Shown here piece by piece: positions 43,919 through 55,771 of a DNA stretch of 64,000 bases (positions are counted from its first letter, which is position 1; each line of letters begins with the position of its first letter). The notes under the pieces were generated by a model. It had not been told where the DNA came from. It saw nothing but the letters and a program-made list of their open reading frames with translations, and did not search any database. The position numbers and the translations under genes are program-made. Origin of the DNA: Coccinella septempunctata (Eukaryota; Arthropoda; Insecta; Coleoptera; Coccinellidae); contig NC_058195.1 of the NCBI RefSeq assembly GCF_907165205.1, forward strand, positions 22,588,936 through 22,652,935. Direction: 5' to 3'.

Positions 43919-44291
43919 TATGGCGGAGAGTGAAGGTGAACTGTCTGATCGCTCTGGAAAATCTCGTAAATAAGTTAATAAAAGTGAAGTATTATGTGCT
44001 CACTGCATCAAGAAAGTGGTCGATTTTGTGAAGTGTGCTAAATGTACAAAACAATTTCACCCTGCATGTCTTCCACAATACTCGAACAAAAAATCAGCAC
44101 TGTTTATTCATGAAGTCGCCAGTAGCGCATCAAATGATCATCAAATGGAGTTTATTGTCCTGAAAATGAGAAACGAATTCCTTGAAAAGCTTATAATAGA
44201 TGTTCAAGGCAGAAACGAGGTTTTAATGCAAAATATCCAGTTTGTTCGCGCCGATTCCTTCAGAATCGGGGAAACAATTTTATTGGTTTAA
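43919..44291 (+). pseudogene. 5' part of a CR1-group LINE ORF1
   Basis: An ATG at 43919 opens a short acidic leader, then a stop. The frame resumes with LCAHCIKKVVDFVKCAKCTK and FHPACL, a PHD-like zinc finger, and a coiled-coil start (IVLKMRNEFLEKLII). This matches the domain order of the ORF1s at 17988 and 47240. The rest of the element is missing after 44291. Confidence 0.7.
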
Positions 44292-44771
44292 ATTATCTTT
44301 AAATGGTTTTTTTTTTGTCTATTATTTTACACATGCTTGCGACCTGCAAATGTGATCAGTTGGAAATACATAGTAGATCATAGCAGGTCGCACTCATAGC
44401 TCATGTTTAAAGAACATTTACGACGCTTGTCTCGATTTTTGGTTATCGCACAGTTTCGTAGTGAAACTTCCTTTAGAAGATTTTGTTGGAGCCCGCTACA
44501 GTGCCTGAGGACAGGCCCTCCTAACCTTGCAAGGCAGGATTCAATTGCCCCCTCAGCACTTCATACACCGCCGTACGTAACGAAAACCGTAAGTTAACAT
44601 ATACAGTCCACTTTCAAGAAATTGATATTATGTATGGGTTCTCTGTGATGACCTCGGTCATATAAGTGAGGGCTTATACATAGTTTTGGTCCTTCGAGCC
44701 AGATTCTCGGTAGAATCGTTGAAATAGTTTAGATTAGCATTTTGGTTCTTAAAGAGTTCATATTTGCAGGT
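44292..44771. other. spacer without a supported gene
   Basis: I see no coding or structural signal other than the (ATT)n run at about 44772 that begins the next LINE tail. Confidence 0.4.
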
Positions 44772-44881
44772 ATTATTATTATTATTATTATTATGAACAT
44801 GGAGTAGAGTTGAGATAAAATTTATAAACTCAATAAAATTACAACATATGAGAAAAATGAAAAAATGAATTGTCACAGTCG

Positions 44882-47090
44882 TTAAGCACAGCACAAAGAA
44901 CTGTCACCGGGCGTTGCTAGCGAGTGGGAAGAAACCGGTTGAATAATATCTTGATTTAAATGGTAGATTCGTTTTGGATTATTCCTACCCATGTGGAGCA
45001 CTTTACATTTCTCTATGTTCAGAGGAATCATCCAAGCATAGCACCATCTCAGAATAGAGTCGAGGTCATCCTGCAAATGGTGCGCCCCGGTTAACGGGTT
45101 ACCGTAAATTTTTGCGTCGTCGGCAAACAAGGAGCAAGTCGACTTCAGCCCAGTAGGGAGGTCTGATGTGAACAGTAGGAAGAGGAGCGGGCCAAGAACA
45201 GAACCCTGCGGAACTCCACTAACCACATCCCTTCCAGAGGACAGAGAATCTCCGACACGAACTCGAAATGTTCTGCCGGAGAGAAAAGCTCTGATCCACA
45301 GGAGCAGATCACCACAAATTCCAAGATTCTCGAGTTTGAGGAGCAAACGTTTGTGGGGCACCCGATCGAAGGCCTTAGAAAAATCCAAGTAAAGGATGTC
45401 TACAGGAACCTGACTATCCAGCATCGTACTCCAATCGTTAACACACGACAATAGATTGGTGATCACGGAACGGCCCGGCAGAAATCCATGCTGATTATCA
45501 GGGATAATACGGTCAGAGAGGGCGAAATGAAGAATCTTTTCATGAATTATTTTCTCGCAGATTTTAGAAATTATAGGGATAAGACTAATTGGCCTGTAAT
45601 TGTTCGGGTGGTGCTTGTCACCTTTTTTGAAAACCAGAGTAACCAGAGCCTCCTTCCAGCATCCCGGCAACGAGTGCGTGGCGAACGATCGCTCAAAAAT
45701 CATGGACAGCGGGAGAGATAATGATGTAGCGCAATGTTTGAGCAATCGAGCAGAAATCCCATCGCCTCCAGGTGCACTTGCAATATCCAGTGAGGACAAA
45801 TGCTTTTCAACAAGTTCGGGAGGAAACTCGACCGAAGAGAGCTGACTTTGAGTGCCGGCAAAATTTGTCCTAGGAAGGTTGTCATGTTCCTTGATGAAGC
45901 TAGCTGCAAAAGTTTCAGATAAAGACTCTGCAGACTCGGCAGCACTTTTGCTCACGCAGCCTTGTCGATTCCTAACCATCGGGATGGTCACCTTAGTGTT
46001 GAGATTGGACCTGATGTACCTGAAGAACTTTTTGCGGTCCCTCGAAGACGCCAGGTTAGACTCAAAACTTGATTTTGCACCTTCCAGCAAAACTTTGATT
46101 CTATTGGAATAGATTCTATGTGCCACGTAATCTTCGTCCCTACGGCTGCGCAAATAGCGCTGCCACATGGATTTCTTATTGCGCAGCATCCTCAGCATGC
46201 GTTTGTTGATCCACGGTTTGGATGGAATTGTAGTCAGAGAGCGATAGGAAGTGCAGGACTCACACTCAACCGAAAGCCTATCAACGAAGGAAGACCACAT
46301 AATTTCAACATCCATGCTCGAATGAAGAATTGACTCCCAGTCAACATTCTCCAAATCGGCGTTGAGTTGTTCGTAATCAATAACTTTCACACGCTTAGTT
46401 ACTTTCTTTGGCTCAGTGATGTTGAGTTGGATCTTGCAAGAAAGAGTGACATGGTCTGACCTTCCAAAAGGTGGCAAAACTTCATGGTAAGCAACAAGAT
46501 TTGGATCATTTACCAGAATAAGGTCCAGCAAGGACGGGGTCTGACCGCTCCTGAATCGAGTAGGTTCACTTACTAGTTGCAAAAGATTATTCTCTCTGAT
46601 AGTGTCGACGTATAAACCCGAAGGAGAGTTATAGTCCCTGCTACTGGACAAGGGCCATCGAACGTCCGGCATGTTGAAATCACCGACAACAAATAGGTTC
46701 TTCTTTTTATTGGTTAGATCCTCTAAAAGGCTACACAACTGAGAATCACCTGGGCTGGGTCGAGGTCTATAAACACACAAAATCGTCAAAACCTCCCTTT
46801 TATTATGTGAAACGTTCAACACAATGTTGTCAATACAGGGTAGATGAACAGATGAAACGTCAACAGCAAAGTCACGAATCACACTATCGAGGATATAGGC
46901 ACATACCCCCCATAACCAATGGTTGTCACACTGTCACTCCTGAACAGAGAATATCCCGGGATTGCTACCATGCTGTCAAGGATACCTGGGTGAAGCCATG
47001 ATTCGGTGATGAGAAGAAAAGTTGGTTTGGAGTTGGCAACATACAAAGTTGCCTCGAGTAACTTTGAATACAATGACTGTACGTTCGAGT
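44882..47090 (-). pseudogene. CR1-type LINE ORF2: endonuclease and RT
   Basis: The 666-codon frame (44882-46882) plus the upstream frame (46879-47073) cover the endonuclease (LLITESWLHPGI, CVYRPRPSPGDS, FVVGDFNMPDVRW, LLDLILVND, GRSDHVTLSC) and RT (NNYRPISLIPIISKICEK, QHGFLPGRSVITNLL, ILYLDFSKAFDRVPH, GVPQGSVLGPLLFLLFTSDL, SLFADDAKIYG). One frameshift near 46880 separates the two. RT stops shortly after the palm, at YHLNQDI, where a deletion has joined it to unrelated codons. The catalytic Asp pair FADD is intact. Confidence 0.88.
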
Positions 47091-47109
47091 AGGTGACGCT
47101 CCATTCGAG

Positions 47110-48148
47110 TGGATCACTTTTTAGTTTTTTGGGCTGTTTCTATTAATCATGATTATTTTGGGAGCGCCATTGATATATTTTATATCTATACCCTCCTCCC
47201 CAGCACCTCTTCTGGAAGCTAACTCCTTTCTCAGGCAACTTAACTCCGAAACCTGCTGCGGTGTCTTATCATCGGAAATTGAATAACAACTGAAAGTCGA
47301 CTCGCGGGCCAGTTTTTTTTGTTACGAAGAATTTTGGACACCACCATCGGGTTAGTGAACGATACCTTGATAGGCCTCGGTTTCGAAGGGTCTCTTCTTC
47401 CCACCCGGATATTATTAATCTTAGATGAACTCGCATTGGGTTCTACATAATCCAACAAATTACCCACAATAGTGGCGTCCTCCTCCTTGGAACTCTCAGG
47501 GACACCTCTAACCAAAATATTGTGAGCGCGGCGCACAAGTTCGAGTATTTCGACTTGATCAGGAAGCACCTGAGGTTGTGAACGATTTAAAAAATCAACG
47601 TTGGTATTGATCTGGTCGATCTTGATTTCAAGTGAACGTATGCTGTCTTCAAACTTGGATTGACTTTGGATAACAGATTTCACATCTGATTGGCAAAGTA
47701 GAATATCAGATTGATTCTCAGACAGAGTGGTTTCATGACGACTGACGGCGGTCGAATGCTCATCGATAGACAAACTGTGTTTTTCAAGAATTGAGCGACA
47801 TTGAGATATTTCCTCCTTGAGTGTATGCTGGGTGGACTTTATCTCCGAAACATCGTCGGAAATCTTACTCAATTTGTTCATGAGAATATCAAATTGGTTA
47901 GAAGTAAATGCGGAGACAGGAGCTGAGCTACCCCGGACTTCACCAGACGTTGAACCGGAGGCAGTCCTACTCCGGAGGACGCGACCGTCCTTCACACAGT
48001 TTTGGCATGACCAATTATCATACAAGGCATTGGAACCTGAGGGTGAGAGCTTCAGACAATCTTCATGGAAGTGTTTTGCGCATGACGCACAATTTAAGAA
48101 TTTCTGAGTCGGCGTGCCCGAACCGCCGCACAACTTACAAATTGGCAT
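47110..48148 (-). pseudogene. CR1-type LINE ORF1: PHD finger, coiled coil, RRM-like
   Basis: The frame at 47240-48148 (302 codons) has an N-terminal PHD-type finger (CKLCGGSG, CASCAKHFHEDCL, WSCQNC), a long coiled coil (about 85-200) and an RRM-like part (AHNILVRGVPESSKEEDATI, NNIRVGRRDPSKPRPIKV). After a frameshift near 47290 the minus strand continues with DDKTPQQ, LRKELASRRGAGE and IKYINGAPKI, the typical end of CR1 ORF1 proteins. ORF1 binds the element RNA. Confidence 0.85.
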
Positions 48149-48150
48149 AA

Positions 48151-48662
48151 TTTACAGATCTTCAAAATAGGAGCAGAATTAATAACGAGGGATGGGTAAA
48201 GGATAAACGCTTCACTCTATTGGGCCTGTAATAGAGACTTGCCAACAGAAGGATGGCCACGGAAAGATAAGGTTACACACGAGGAATGGAATGTGAAAAT
48301 GGAAACGAGAAATTGACGCGGTGAGAAGAACGCTTATGTGTTTGTGCAGACAACTAATAGACTCCTCCAGTTATTAGAAATTACTTGCGCAGTGTATATT
48401 TCTTGATTTCTTCAGTTAGGATTTTTTTTGTTTTTTTTTTTGGCCATTTATTTTTTTCAGATAAGATAAGAAATATATATGCGCGTTTTTGTCATAGATC
48501 ATAGAATCATTGGTATTGAGATTAATTGTACTCTATGCTTGGAACTGTCAGTCATTATAACCTCAAACTTTAACCTAGAAAAGTCTCTGTCGAAAGATAA
48601 ACATAAACAACCTAGTGATTAGATCTTTTCGAATTGTTTAGCGTACTAAAATAAAATACGAA
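48151..48662 (+). other. region 5' of the BEL/Pao gag, possibly LTR and leader
   Basis: It contains ATATATATGCGCG (about 48474) and T-rich tracts. With the 3' half of the element gone I cannot confirm an LTR. No gene is seen. Confidence 0.35.
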
Positions 48663-50030
48663 ATGTCTAAAAGCAAGGAAGACACGATTGAAACCGCAAG
48701 CATTCAACGGAAATTAAAGGTTCTGGAAGCTAGAAAAGAAATGTTGTTCCAAAGATTCCAGAAATCTCACAATTACATTAAAGATCTTGGTAAGCCTGGA
48801 GTTGAAAAATATTTCAGGATTGGCCTAAATAATTTAGAATCATCGAAATTGCAATTTTCAGATGTAGTTGAAGAAATAAATATGATTAATTTGCAATTAA
48901 ATGATGAAGTTCTACCAAATCATCGAGCGTTCGAAGCAGTTGAGGATATGCATTGTCATATATTGCATGCAGCACAGAACTTAAATGGTAATAGCTTTTC
49001 GAATAATAGCACGCCTGTCAATCAGTCTGGAATTAATATAAAAGCTCAACCCAAAATACCAAAGATAGCTGCTAATTATGGTACGGTTCGGAAAATACTC
49101 GTGGATACTCGTGGATCAAGACGAACGTTTACTGGCAACGACCTATTTGAGATCAATAATGGAATTTAAGCCACTGAATTCAGAATCCCTTTTCAAATTT
49201 AAACTCATTTTTAGAAAAATTTGATATTTCTGTTAGTGCGTTGAAACAGTTAAACATTCCAGATCTTGCCGATTTCATGCTTGTGCATTCAGCATTGACA
49301 AAACTGGATACAATTACTCAGAAAGCTTTCGAATCTACTTTAGATTGTAACGAGACCCCCACCTATAATAAAGTTATTAATTTTGTGAAACAGCAAGCAA
49401 AAATTTTGGGTAGAACTGCATCAACAACGACTTCTCATTACAATTCTGTAAATCATGCCAACAGTGGAACTGTTTCAAAGACTAAACCTAGAATTACCTA
49501 TTCTTATTATAGTGCTGGGTCATCAGAAAATCGATCACCATATGATTGTCTTCTTTGTAATCAGGCAAATCATACTATTAACAAATGTAGCAAATTTTCA
49601 ACAAGTTCACTCCTACCGTTAGATATAATTTAGCACGTGAAAAATTATTGTGTTTAAACTGCCTCAGTTCAAAACATCGAATAGCTTCATGTCGGTCACA
49701 AAATACTTGTAATATATGCAATAGACGACATCATTCATTACTACACTTCACAGATCAATGTAAAGATAATGCTGAAGAGGTCAAATCAGTTGAAGCTAAA
49801 TTCGGGGATTCCTCTCAAAATGTAACTATGAATTATTGTTCAACTGTTTACCCTCAATTGGAGAAGGGTCATCTTTACACCACATTATTGCCTACCGCTG
49901 AGGTAGTGATGTCCTTCTCACATGGTAAATCGCAAATCATTCGTGTACTTCTCGATAGCGGCAGTCAAGATAACTTCATAAGTTTGAGATGTTGTAGAAA
50001 TTTGAAAATTCCTTTTCGTAAGAAAGACGT
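48663..50030 (+). pseudogene. BEL/Pao retrotransposon: gag and protease, truncated
   Basis: Frames 48663-49169, 49241-49633 and 49648-50030 belong to one BEL/Pao Gag-Pro. The first has the N-terminal coiled domain (LEARKEMLFQRFQKSHNYI). The second starts at VSALKQLNIPDLADFMLVHS, so about 130 residues that normally lie between are deleted. Zinc knuckles follow (CLLCNQANHTINKC, CLNCLSSKHRIASC, CNICNRRHHSLLH), then the aspartic protease start (VLLDSGSQDNFIS). Everything after 50030, including RT and integrase, is lost at the junction with a LINE on the other strand. Confidence 0.88.
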
Positions 50031-50104
50031 TAATAATAATAATAATAATAATGAAGTTTATTGGTTCAAAAATACAAATAAACTCTAGAAAAACTGTGGA
50101 GTTA

Positions 50105-51235
50105 TTCATGCTAACTGTGTACAGCTTATCAGTATTGGTATACGCCATCCCCCTTTCTTCGTGTAGGGGTGGAATTTCAGTCCTTTCTCCCCGTAGCCTT
50201 TTTTGCATTCTCCATGCAAAATGATTAATTGTATTCAGTTCTTGAAGTCTTTTGTTCCATCTGCTTGTTCTTAGATCTTTCAGGGCATTTTTCAGAACTT
50301 GGCTATGGCGGTTGAGGTTACTTCAGATCATTTTTATTCATCCGATATATTCTTCTGAGTCTTCGATTTTCTCGTATAAGATCCTTTACTTCATTAGGCG
50401 TACCGCCAGTCGGATGAATTGGTGCTGGTCTCTTCACTCGTCTCGTGCTTTTTTCGTTAGCTTCCAATATAATATCTTCCAGTTTATAAACGGCACATTC
50501 CAGATCCTCTGGAGTGCTTATTGTTGGTATTTCTGTTAATTCCGATTGTATTAAATAGCTGTATTTAGCCCAATTGGTATATTCTCTTGTTTCCATCGGT
50601 TTTTCTCCTGGTTCTTCTCCAATTATCATTTCGACGGAATTGTGGTTTGAGGTTCCATCTTCCAAAGTTTCAATCGAGAATTCTTGAGTTATATTTTTCA
50701 ATATCACGATATCTATTTCATCTGGTATTCCTATACCAAAAGCAAGATATGTCGGTTACTCTGGTCCAATCATTATGTTTTGTCCAATCACTGGTCCAAT
50801 CACTATGTTTTGTTTTTCGGCGAAATCCTTGAGTTTTTCGCCATTTCTATTCTCTGCTCTGCTGTTCCATAATGGGGATTTACAGTTGAAATCTCCGATG
50901 CAGATTTTCGGGTTTGTCCCTTCCAACATGTTGTTCATCTCCTCTCCCAATAAATTGTTTGGTGGTCGCTTATATGCCGAGGTAGTTTCGACTCTTTGAC
51001 GATTTAATTCGGCAACAATCGTCACTGTTTCTGTTTCTACTGTTTCTACTTGTGTTTCGTCGGATCTACTTTCGAAATAGTGTTTCAGATCTGTTCTCAC
51101 CAATATTGATAGGTACTCCTCCTCCGGTGTTTGTAATTCTGTCACATCTATACGTTTCATAATTCATTAAATTCAGTCGTCTGTTTCGGTTTATTCTTGT
51201 TTCCTGTAGGGCTATAATATCTAAATCATCGGCTG
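50105..51235 (-). pseudogene. jockey/I-like LINE ORF2: endonuclease only
   Basis: It starts at IIALQETRINRNRRLNLMNY (about 51230), continues in frame 50756-51160 with SAYKRPPNNLLGEEMNNML and ICIGDFNCKSPLWNS, then in 50318-50707 with EYTNWAKYSYLIQSEL and KRPAPIHPTGGTPNEVKDLI. The last part, at about 50105-50300, reads LNTINHFAWRMQKRLRGE and IPPLHEERG, the linker that normally leads into RT. RT itself is deleted. Two frameshifts and a short tandem duplication (about 50760-50810) are visible. Confidence 0.8.
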
Positions 51236-52493
51236 ATTCAGATATCTTTTTCTTTTCCTGTTGACTGTTCACAGCCTGTTTCATTGAAAGCTTCTTCTGT
51301 TCTTCTTTTTTCTGAACAGGTTTTGGAGTCTCCCTCTTCTTTTCCTGTTCTGTAGGTTTGGTCTTCGCTACTTCCTGAATTTTTTGAACAGTAGTTTTAG
51401 TTTTTGTTACCGGTTTTTTCTGTTCAGCTGGTTTTCTGGAATTCTTCTTTCTGGTCACCAGCTTGAACTTGCTACATTCTTTGTAGCTAGCAGGATGGCC
51501 CTCTTCTCCACATGAGACGCATGTGGCATTTCTCTCTTCACCTTTTCTGGTGAGTGTGCAGTCATTGCTGCTATGGCTTCCTGAGCACTTCACGCATCTC
51601 CACGGGAAGGAGCATTTGTTCTGGGCATGTCCGTACCTTTGACACCTAAAGCACTGGCTTGGCCTCTTTTTGTGTTCAACCACAATACAGAGATCGTAGA
51701 GTTGCTTCACTTCGAAGATTTTCTATTTCTGGGTTTTAACCAGGTGGAGACGGATGGGCTTCTTCGTTTTGTACGATGTCATTCTAGACACCTCAGCGTC
51801 TGATATTCCCTGGAATATCAGGTCGTCCTTAATCAACGCAAGATCAGTATCGATTGTTAAATGCCTGATGACGGCATATATCTTCTTCTCTTCCTCCATT
51901 TGGTGGGTGAAAAATTCTTTACCATGGTGTTCGAAAAATTTGGTAATTTTTCTATAATCATCTACGGTTGACGCGATGATTCTTATACCGTCTTTACCTA
52001 CAGTTGCGCGGCTATAATTGAATTTCTTGGAGTAGAGTGCTTTAGAAATCTCTACCCAATCTAAGGTGCCCATCATCGTGATGGCTGGGATTCTGTCTTT
52101 TCTAGGCACTTCAGTTGCTTTTTTGGTATTTTTCTCGTCTGACGAGGAACTGTCTTTACGCATGCGTTTAGATAGGGGCGCATTTTGAGGTTTAACAATC
52201 AGCGTTGCTTGATTCCTCTTAATGTCAGAAGTGACTTTATTTCTCGTTGCCGAGCTCACAATTTCGGAAAATGTAGGGGGTTTCGGCGCTGAAAGCTAAT
52301 TTATTTCTTCTTTCGCTAGGCGGAGTTCATTGATCAATTGGCTAACTGTTTCATTCAGTTTCACGATTTGAGTTCTCATTTGCTCGTTATCCTCTCGTAA
52401 AGTAGTCTGTACTTCAGAGTCATTCTCGCTGAAGTCATCGACTTTTTCTGAGGCTTCTATGTAGGAACCCTTATTATCTGAGGTCTCCGACAT
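51190..52493 (-). pseudogene. jockey/I-like LINE ORF1 with three zinc knuckles
   Basis: Frames 52296-52493, 51723-52259 and 51066-51710 form one ORF1. They give a coiled coil (TLREDNEQMRTQIVKLNE), an RNA-binding PRE/C2HC-type domain (KALYSKKFNYSRATVGKDGI, MTSYKTKKPIRLHLVK), then knuckles CFRCQRYGHAQNKC, CVKCSGSHSSNDC and CVSCGEEGHPASYKEC, and a Lys/Gln-rich tail. Small indels near 52280 and 51715 separate the frames. ORF2 begins at the end of the last frame. Confidence 0.85.
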
Positions 52494-52740
52494 GGCTAAA
52501 CGTTTTTAGTTTTTTACAAAGGTGGTAAATATCAACGAAAGGGAAAAGAACGAAAATTACCAATTATTATATTAAAAAAAAATTTCACCTGATGTGATTC
52601 GCACAACCAACGATCGATTTGATCTGGACCTAATACAACACAACACAACAAAACTCATTCACAAAAACTCGTGTAATCGAAAAATCACTCAACACGTCTA
52701 CTCGCTTCGACGTCTCGCTCTCGACTCGACACTGAATCAT

Positions 52741-53560
52741 TGGGGGGTGTACCTTGAGATAATATGGCACCAATGGCATACTGGGATGCGTCTGTTGTTA
52801 AACAGAAAGTCTTTTCGATATCCGGATATTGAAGAATTCGATAATTGATCAACATATTTTAACTGCAATTAAAAGCATCGATGTATTCTTGATCGTTAAT
52901 ATTCAATTCATTATCCTTCTTCAAGTACTTTGTCATAGGTTTCGTTAGTTTGGAAAAGTTTGCTATGAATTTTCTATAATATCCAATCATTCCTAAGTAT
53001 GATTTAATTTCTTTGGCGGTTTTTGGAAGGGAAAAATTTTTGATGACGTTTATTTTTTCTGGGTTTGGCACAACTCCTTCCTCCGAAATCTTATATTATA
53101 ATATGACTCTTTCCTTAGTAGCTGTAAAACAGTTTGAATATCTGCTAGATGTTTTTCCGGTGACACAGATGTACACTATACATATTTTATTTATTATCGG
53201 TCAAAGTATTCGGTTCATCACTTTTTGGAAAGTTGAGGGAGCGTTTTTCAGTCCGAAAGGCATTCTTAGGAATTCAAAGTGACCTTCGTCCGTAGCGAAT
53301 GCTACTATTGAATCTGGGTCTAATTCTATCCGATGAAAACCGCTAGCTAAATCTAATGCACTAAAATATTTCGCACCTTTCAGTGGGTCTAATGATTCTT
53401 CAATATTTGGTATAGGAAATTTGTCATCAAAGGTCTTTTCATTCAATTTACGATAGTCGATGGCCATTCGCCATTTTTGTACGCCCGATTGGTCTAGTTT
53501 TTTCGGAACCATAACTATTGGAAAAGATCATGGATCATGGAGATTCACTGGGTCTAATTA
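52741..53560 (-). pseudogene. gypsy reverse transcriptase and RNase H start
   Basis: The frame at 53201-53512 has WRMAIDYRKLNEKT, FSALDLASGFHRIELD and LRMPFGLKNAPSTFQKVMN. The frame at 52859-53071 has the thumb LGMIGYYRKFIANFSKLTKP. The YxDD box between them (about 53100-53200) is disrupted. The last 90 bases read the RNase H start DASQYAIGAILSQG. Confidence 0.82.
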
Positions 53561-53861
53561 TGTTTTTACTCAATAAATCTTGAACCTGATTTTTAACCTA
53601 TTGTTTGTGTACCTCTGGATATTGGTAGCGTCGGACATATACGGGATTATCATCGATTGTTCTAATGTGATGTTTAATTTCATTCTTGAAATTTAAAGGC
53701 TGATTAGGCAACTGTAATGCCTCTTTGCCCTCTTTATTACTTTGTAAAATTTTCGTGAGCTGATTTTTGAGATTTGAATCAAGATGGTCTAGTTTAACTG
53801 GAAGTTTTTCATTAGGATGAGTTTGTTGAAAATAAAATTTTTGAGTTTGAATGTGGTTTCC

Positions 53862-54143
53862 TTATTCTTGATTCTGCCAATCGAAATTAAGTTCTTTTAA
53901 CAAATTTGCGCCTATTACGCCATCGTATTGCGTGTGAAATTTATATATGACGAAAGGATAAGTACTATCAAATCCGAATGAAGTTAGAGGAAAGTCTACT
54001 TTATATCGACCAAAATCTTTACCGGTTGTTGTTTTGAGATCCGTTCGATCTTCATAAATATTTTCTGGGAATAAATTATATGCTACTGCGGGATCCATAA
54101 TGCACATTGAACTTCCGCTATCTATTATAGCTATTATTACAAC
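53862..54143 (-). pseudogene. gypsy protease, interrupted by a Crypton
   Basis: The active site IIDSGSSMCIMD starts about 20 bases from the Crypton junction. The domain continues to VDFPLTSFGFDSTYPFVIY and GVIGANLLKELN. In the raw frame (53862-54215) the first residues are Crypton end sequence. The upstream gypsy part is at 55772-55860. Confidence 0.82.
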
Positions 54144-54160
54144 TAGGGAAATATGAACAG

Positions 54161-54229
54161 TATATTTCCCGAGGTTGTCAAAGTTACATCCCGAGGGCAG
54201 AGGATGTATAGACAACCGAGGGAAATATA
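54161..54229 (+). repeat. foldback near the left end of the Crypton
   Basis: TATATTTCCCGAGGTTGTC (54161-54179) pairs with GACAACCGAGGGAAATATA (54211-54229) except for two bases, and ACATCC/GGATGT extend the stem inside. Confidence 0.8.
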
Positions 54230-54416
54230 TTCATATTGCCCGTGGTGTAATCAATAGTTTTTTTCTGATTGAAATAATCTGTTATGGGGAAATCATTGTT
54301 AGATTGTATATTTTTGTAATAATTAAATTTTTAACGTTGCTATGGGCCATGTTTCTGAAAATCATGGTTGACTGGTTTCATTTTGACGTCTTGTCAGAAA
54401 TAAAATTATTGAAATA

Positions 54417-55583
54417 ATGTCGAACTACGTCGAAACTCAATCGGCAAAAGCCCGTGAATCTATGGTTCCGGCCGAATCTCAAGCTGCCTAAATGTAGAGA
54501 GTACGATTGCTTTCAGGAGTGGAAAAAAAAAAATTTGGTGGACGGTGTGAGCGATAATATTTTGTTAGCATATTTCCAAGATTTGGTATGTTGCTCTGAT
54601 TCTTGTTATTCTTGATGTATGATTAGTTCATTCGATCCCCAGTCGCAGAAATATTCACCAAACACGTTATGGCCGAAACTATCGATGTTAAGATCAATGC
54701 TACATTTGAAGGAAAAAACTGATGTCAAATTATTCGATGAAGTCGAAGCATCTGTTAAGAACAAAAATAAAGGATACGTTCCTAAAAAATCAGCAGTGTT
54801 GTCCCGGGAGCAGCTCAAGACATTCTTGAGTGAAGCTTCTAATGACGTTTTTTTGATGTATAAGGTAAAAGTTTCATTTTGATTTCCTCTGTTGATAAGA
54901 TTTTTACATTCACAATTTTGAAGGTTGTTTTAATAATGGAAATCTTTGGCGCCTGCAGAACACAAGAGCTGGTGAATATGCTATCTTCAGATATCGAAGA
55001 TCGTGGGTCGGTAATCATAATTAAAGTCTCAAAAACTAAGAATGATATAAACAGAATATTCGCTATAATTGATGAAGAAGATCTGGGTGCTGCTCGTTTG
55101 GTGCGGGAGTATTCGGCGTTGCGTCCGCAAGGCGTTCTCAGGTTCTTCGTAGCTTATAGAGATAAAAAGTGTACTCTTCAGCCTGTCGGCAAAAATACCT
55201 TCGGAAAAATTCCGAGTAAGGTTGCTGAATGGTTGGGATTAGATAATCCGAAAATGTATACAGGCCATTGTGGAAGACGAACATCCGCGACTTTGGTTGC
55301 CGATGCGGGAGCCCCAATGACAACACTCAAGAGACATGGTGGTTGGAAAAGTTCGTCTGTTGCAGAAGGCTATCTGGCTGACAGTATGCTGCACAAAAAT
55401 AAGGTAGCGAAGATGATAGCAGGTGTGGAGGGAGAGCCATCTGCAGCATCACAGTCTTTGAAAACCGTTTTGGGAGAATCGTCCGAGACTGCTGCTGTAC
55501 GGAATGTTCTCAAGAAAACTGTAGTCTCGTCGACGAATAATTATGAACAAGATATTTCTTCTTCCTTTGTATCTGGTGGATAA
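54417..55583 (+). CDS. Crypton tyrosine recombinase, three exons
   Basis: Exon 1 (54417-54585) has the N-terminal core-binding region but contains a shift, probably in the A-run near 54527. Exon 2 (54643-54864) reads SQKYSPNTLWPKLSMLRSML and GYVPKKSAVLSREQLKTFLS. Exon 3 (54924-55583) holds the catalytic domain: Arg in FGACRTQELVNM, the H-x2-R box TGHCGRRTSATL, HGGWKSSS and the nucleophile Tyr in AEGYL. The introns, 54586-54642 (GTATGT...CAG) and 54865-54923 (GTAAAA...AAG), are 57 and 59 nt and join the frame cleanly. The R-H-R-H/W-Y set is complete, so only exon 1 speaks against activity. The enzyme would excise and insert the element by strand exchange. Confidence 0.88.
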
Positions 55584-55683
55584 ACTTTCAGTGGAAATTT
55601 CAATAATTGCAGTTTCCATTTTGTTACTAAATAAAGAAATAAAATATGATTTGACGTTTTGAAAGAAATATGATTTGACGTTT

Positions 55684-55770
55684 CATATTTCCCTAGGGAA
55701 ATATGAACTGACATTCCATATTTCCTAGGGAAATATGAACTGACATTCCATATTTCCATAGGGAAATATG
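55684..55770 (+). repeat. three tandem palindromes at the right end of the Crypton
   Basis: CATATTTCC...GGAAATATG palindromes of 21-22 bp occur at 55684-55705, 55717-55737 and 55749-55770, spaced by GAACTGACATT-like linkers, period 32-33 bp. Their half-sites equal the boundary direct repeat. Confidence 0.9.
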
Positions 55771-55771
55771 A

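Larger units (their letters stand above)
44772..48150 (-). mobile_element. CR1-type LINE, minus strand, 3' deleted
   Basis: ORF1 and ORF2 are present in order, with a 3' UTR that ends in (AAT)n at about 44772. The end of RT and the C-terminal domain are missing, so the element carries an internal deletion just upstream of its 3' UTR. Confidence 0.88.
50035..52740 (-). mobile_element. jockey/I-like LINE lacking its RT, minus strand
   Basis: A 5' UTR (52740-52494), ORF1, the endonuclease and the segment before RT are present. The sequence then jumps to a 3' end with CAATAAACTTC and (ATT)n at 50054-50035. No RT box exists. It sits between a truncated BEL element on the left and a truncated gypsy on the right. 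Confidence 0.85.
54144..55771 (+). mobile_element. Crypton (tyrosine-recombinase DNA transposon)
   Basis: The element carries a spliced tyrosine recombinase and lies in the gypsy protease. TAGGGAAATATGA occurs at both boundaries (54144-54156 and 55759-55771), a 13-bp direct repeat as expected for recombination at a short common core. The left end has a foldback (54161-54229) and the right end has three palindromes. No terminal inverted repeat of the DDE type is present. Confidence 0.87.

Noticed and set aside
48151..48662. BEL/Pao 5' LTR
   Set aside because: Only one copy is available because the 3' half of the element is missing, so LTR ends cannot be shown.
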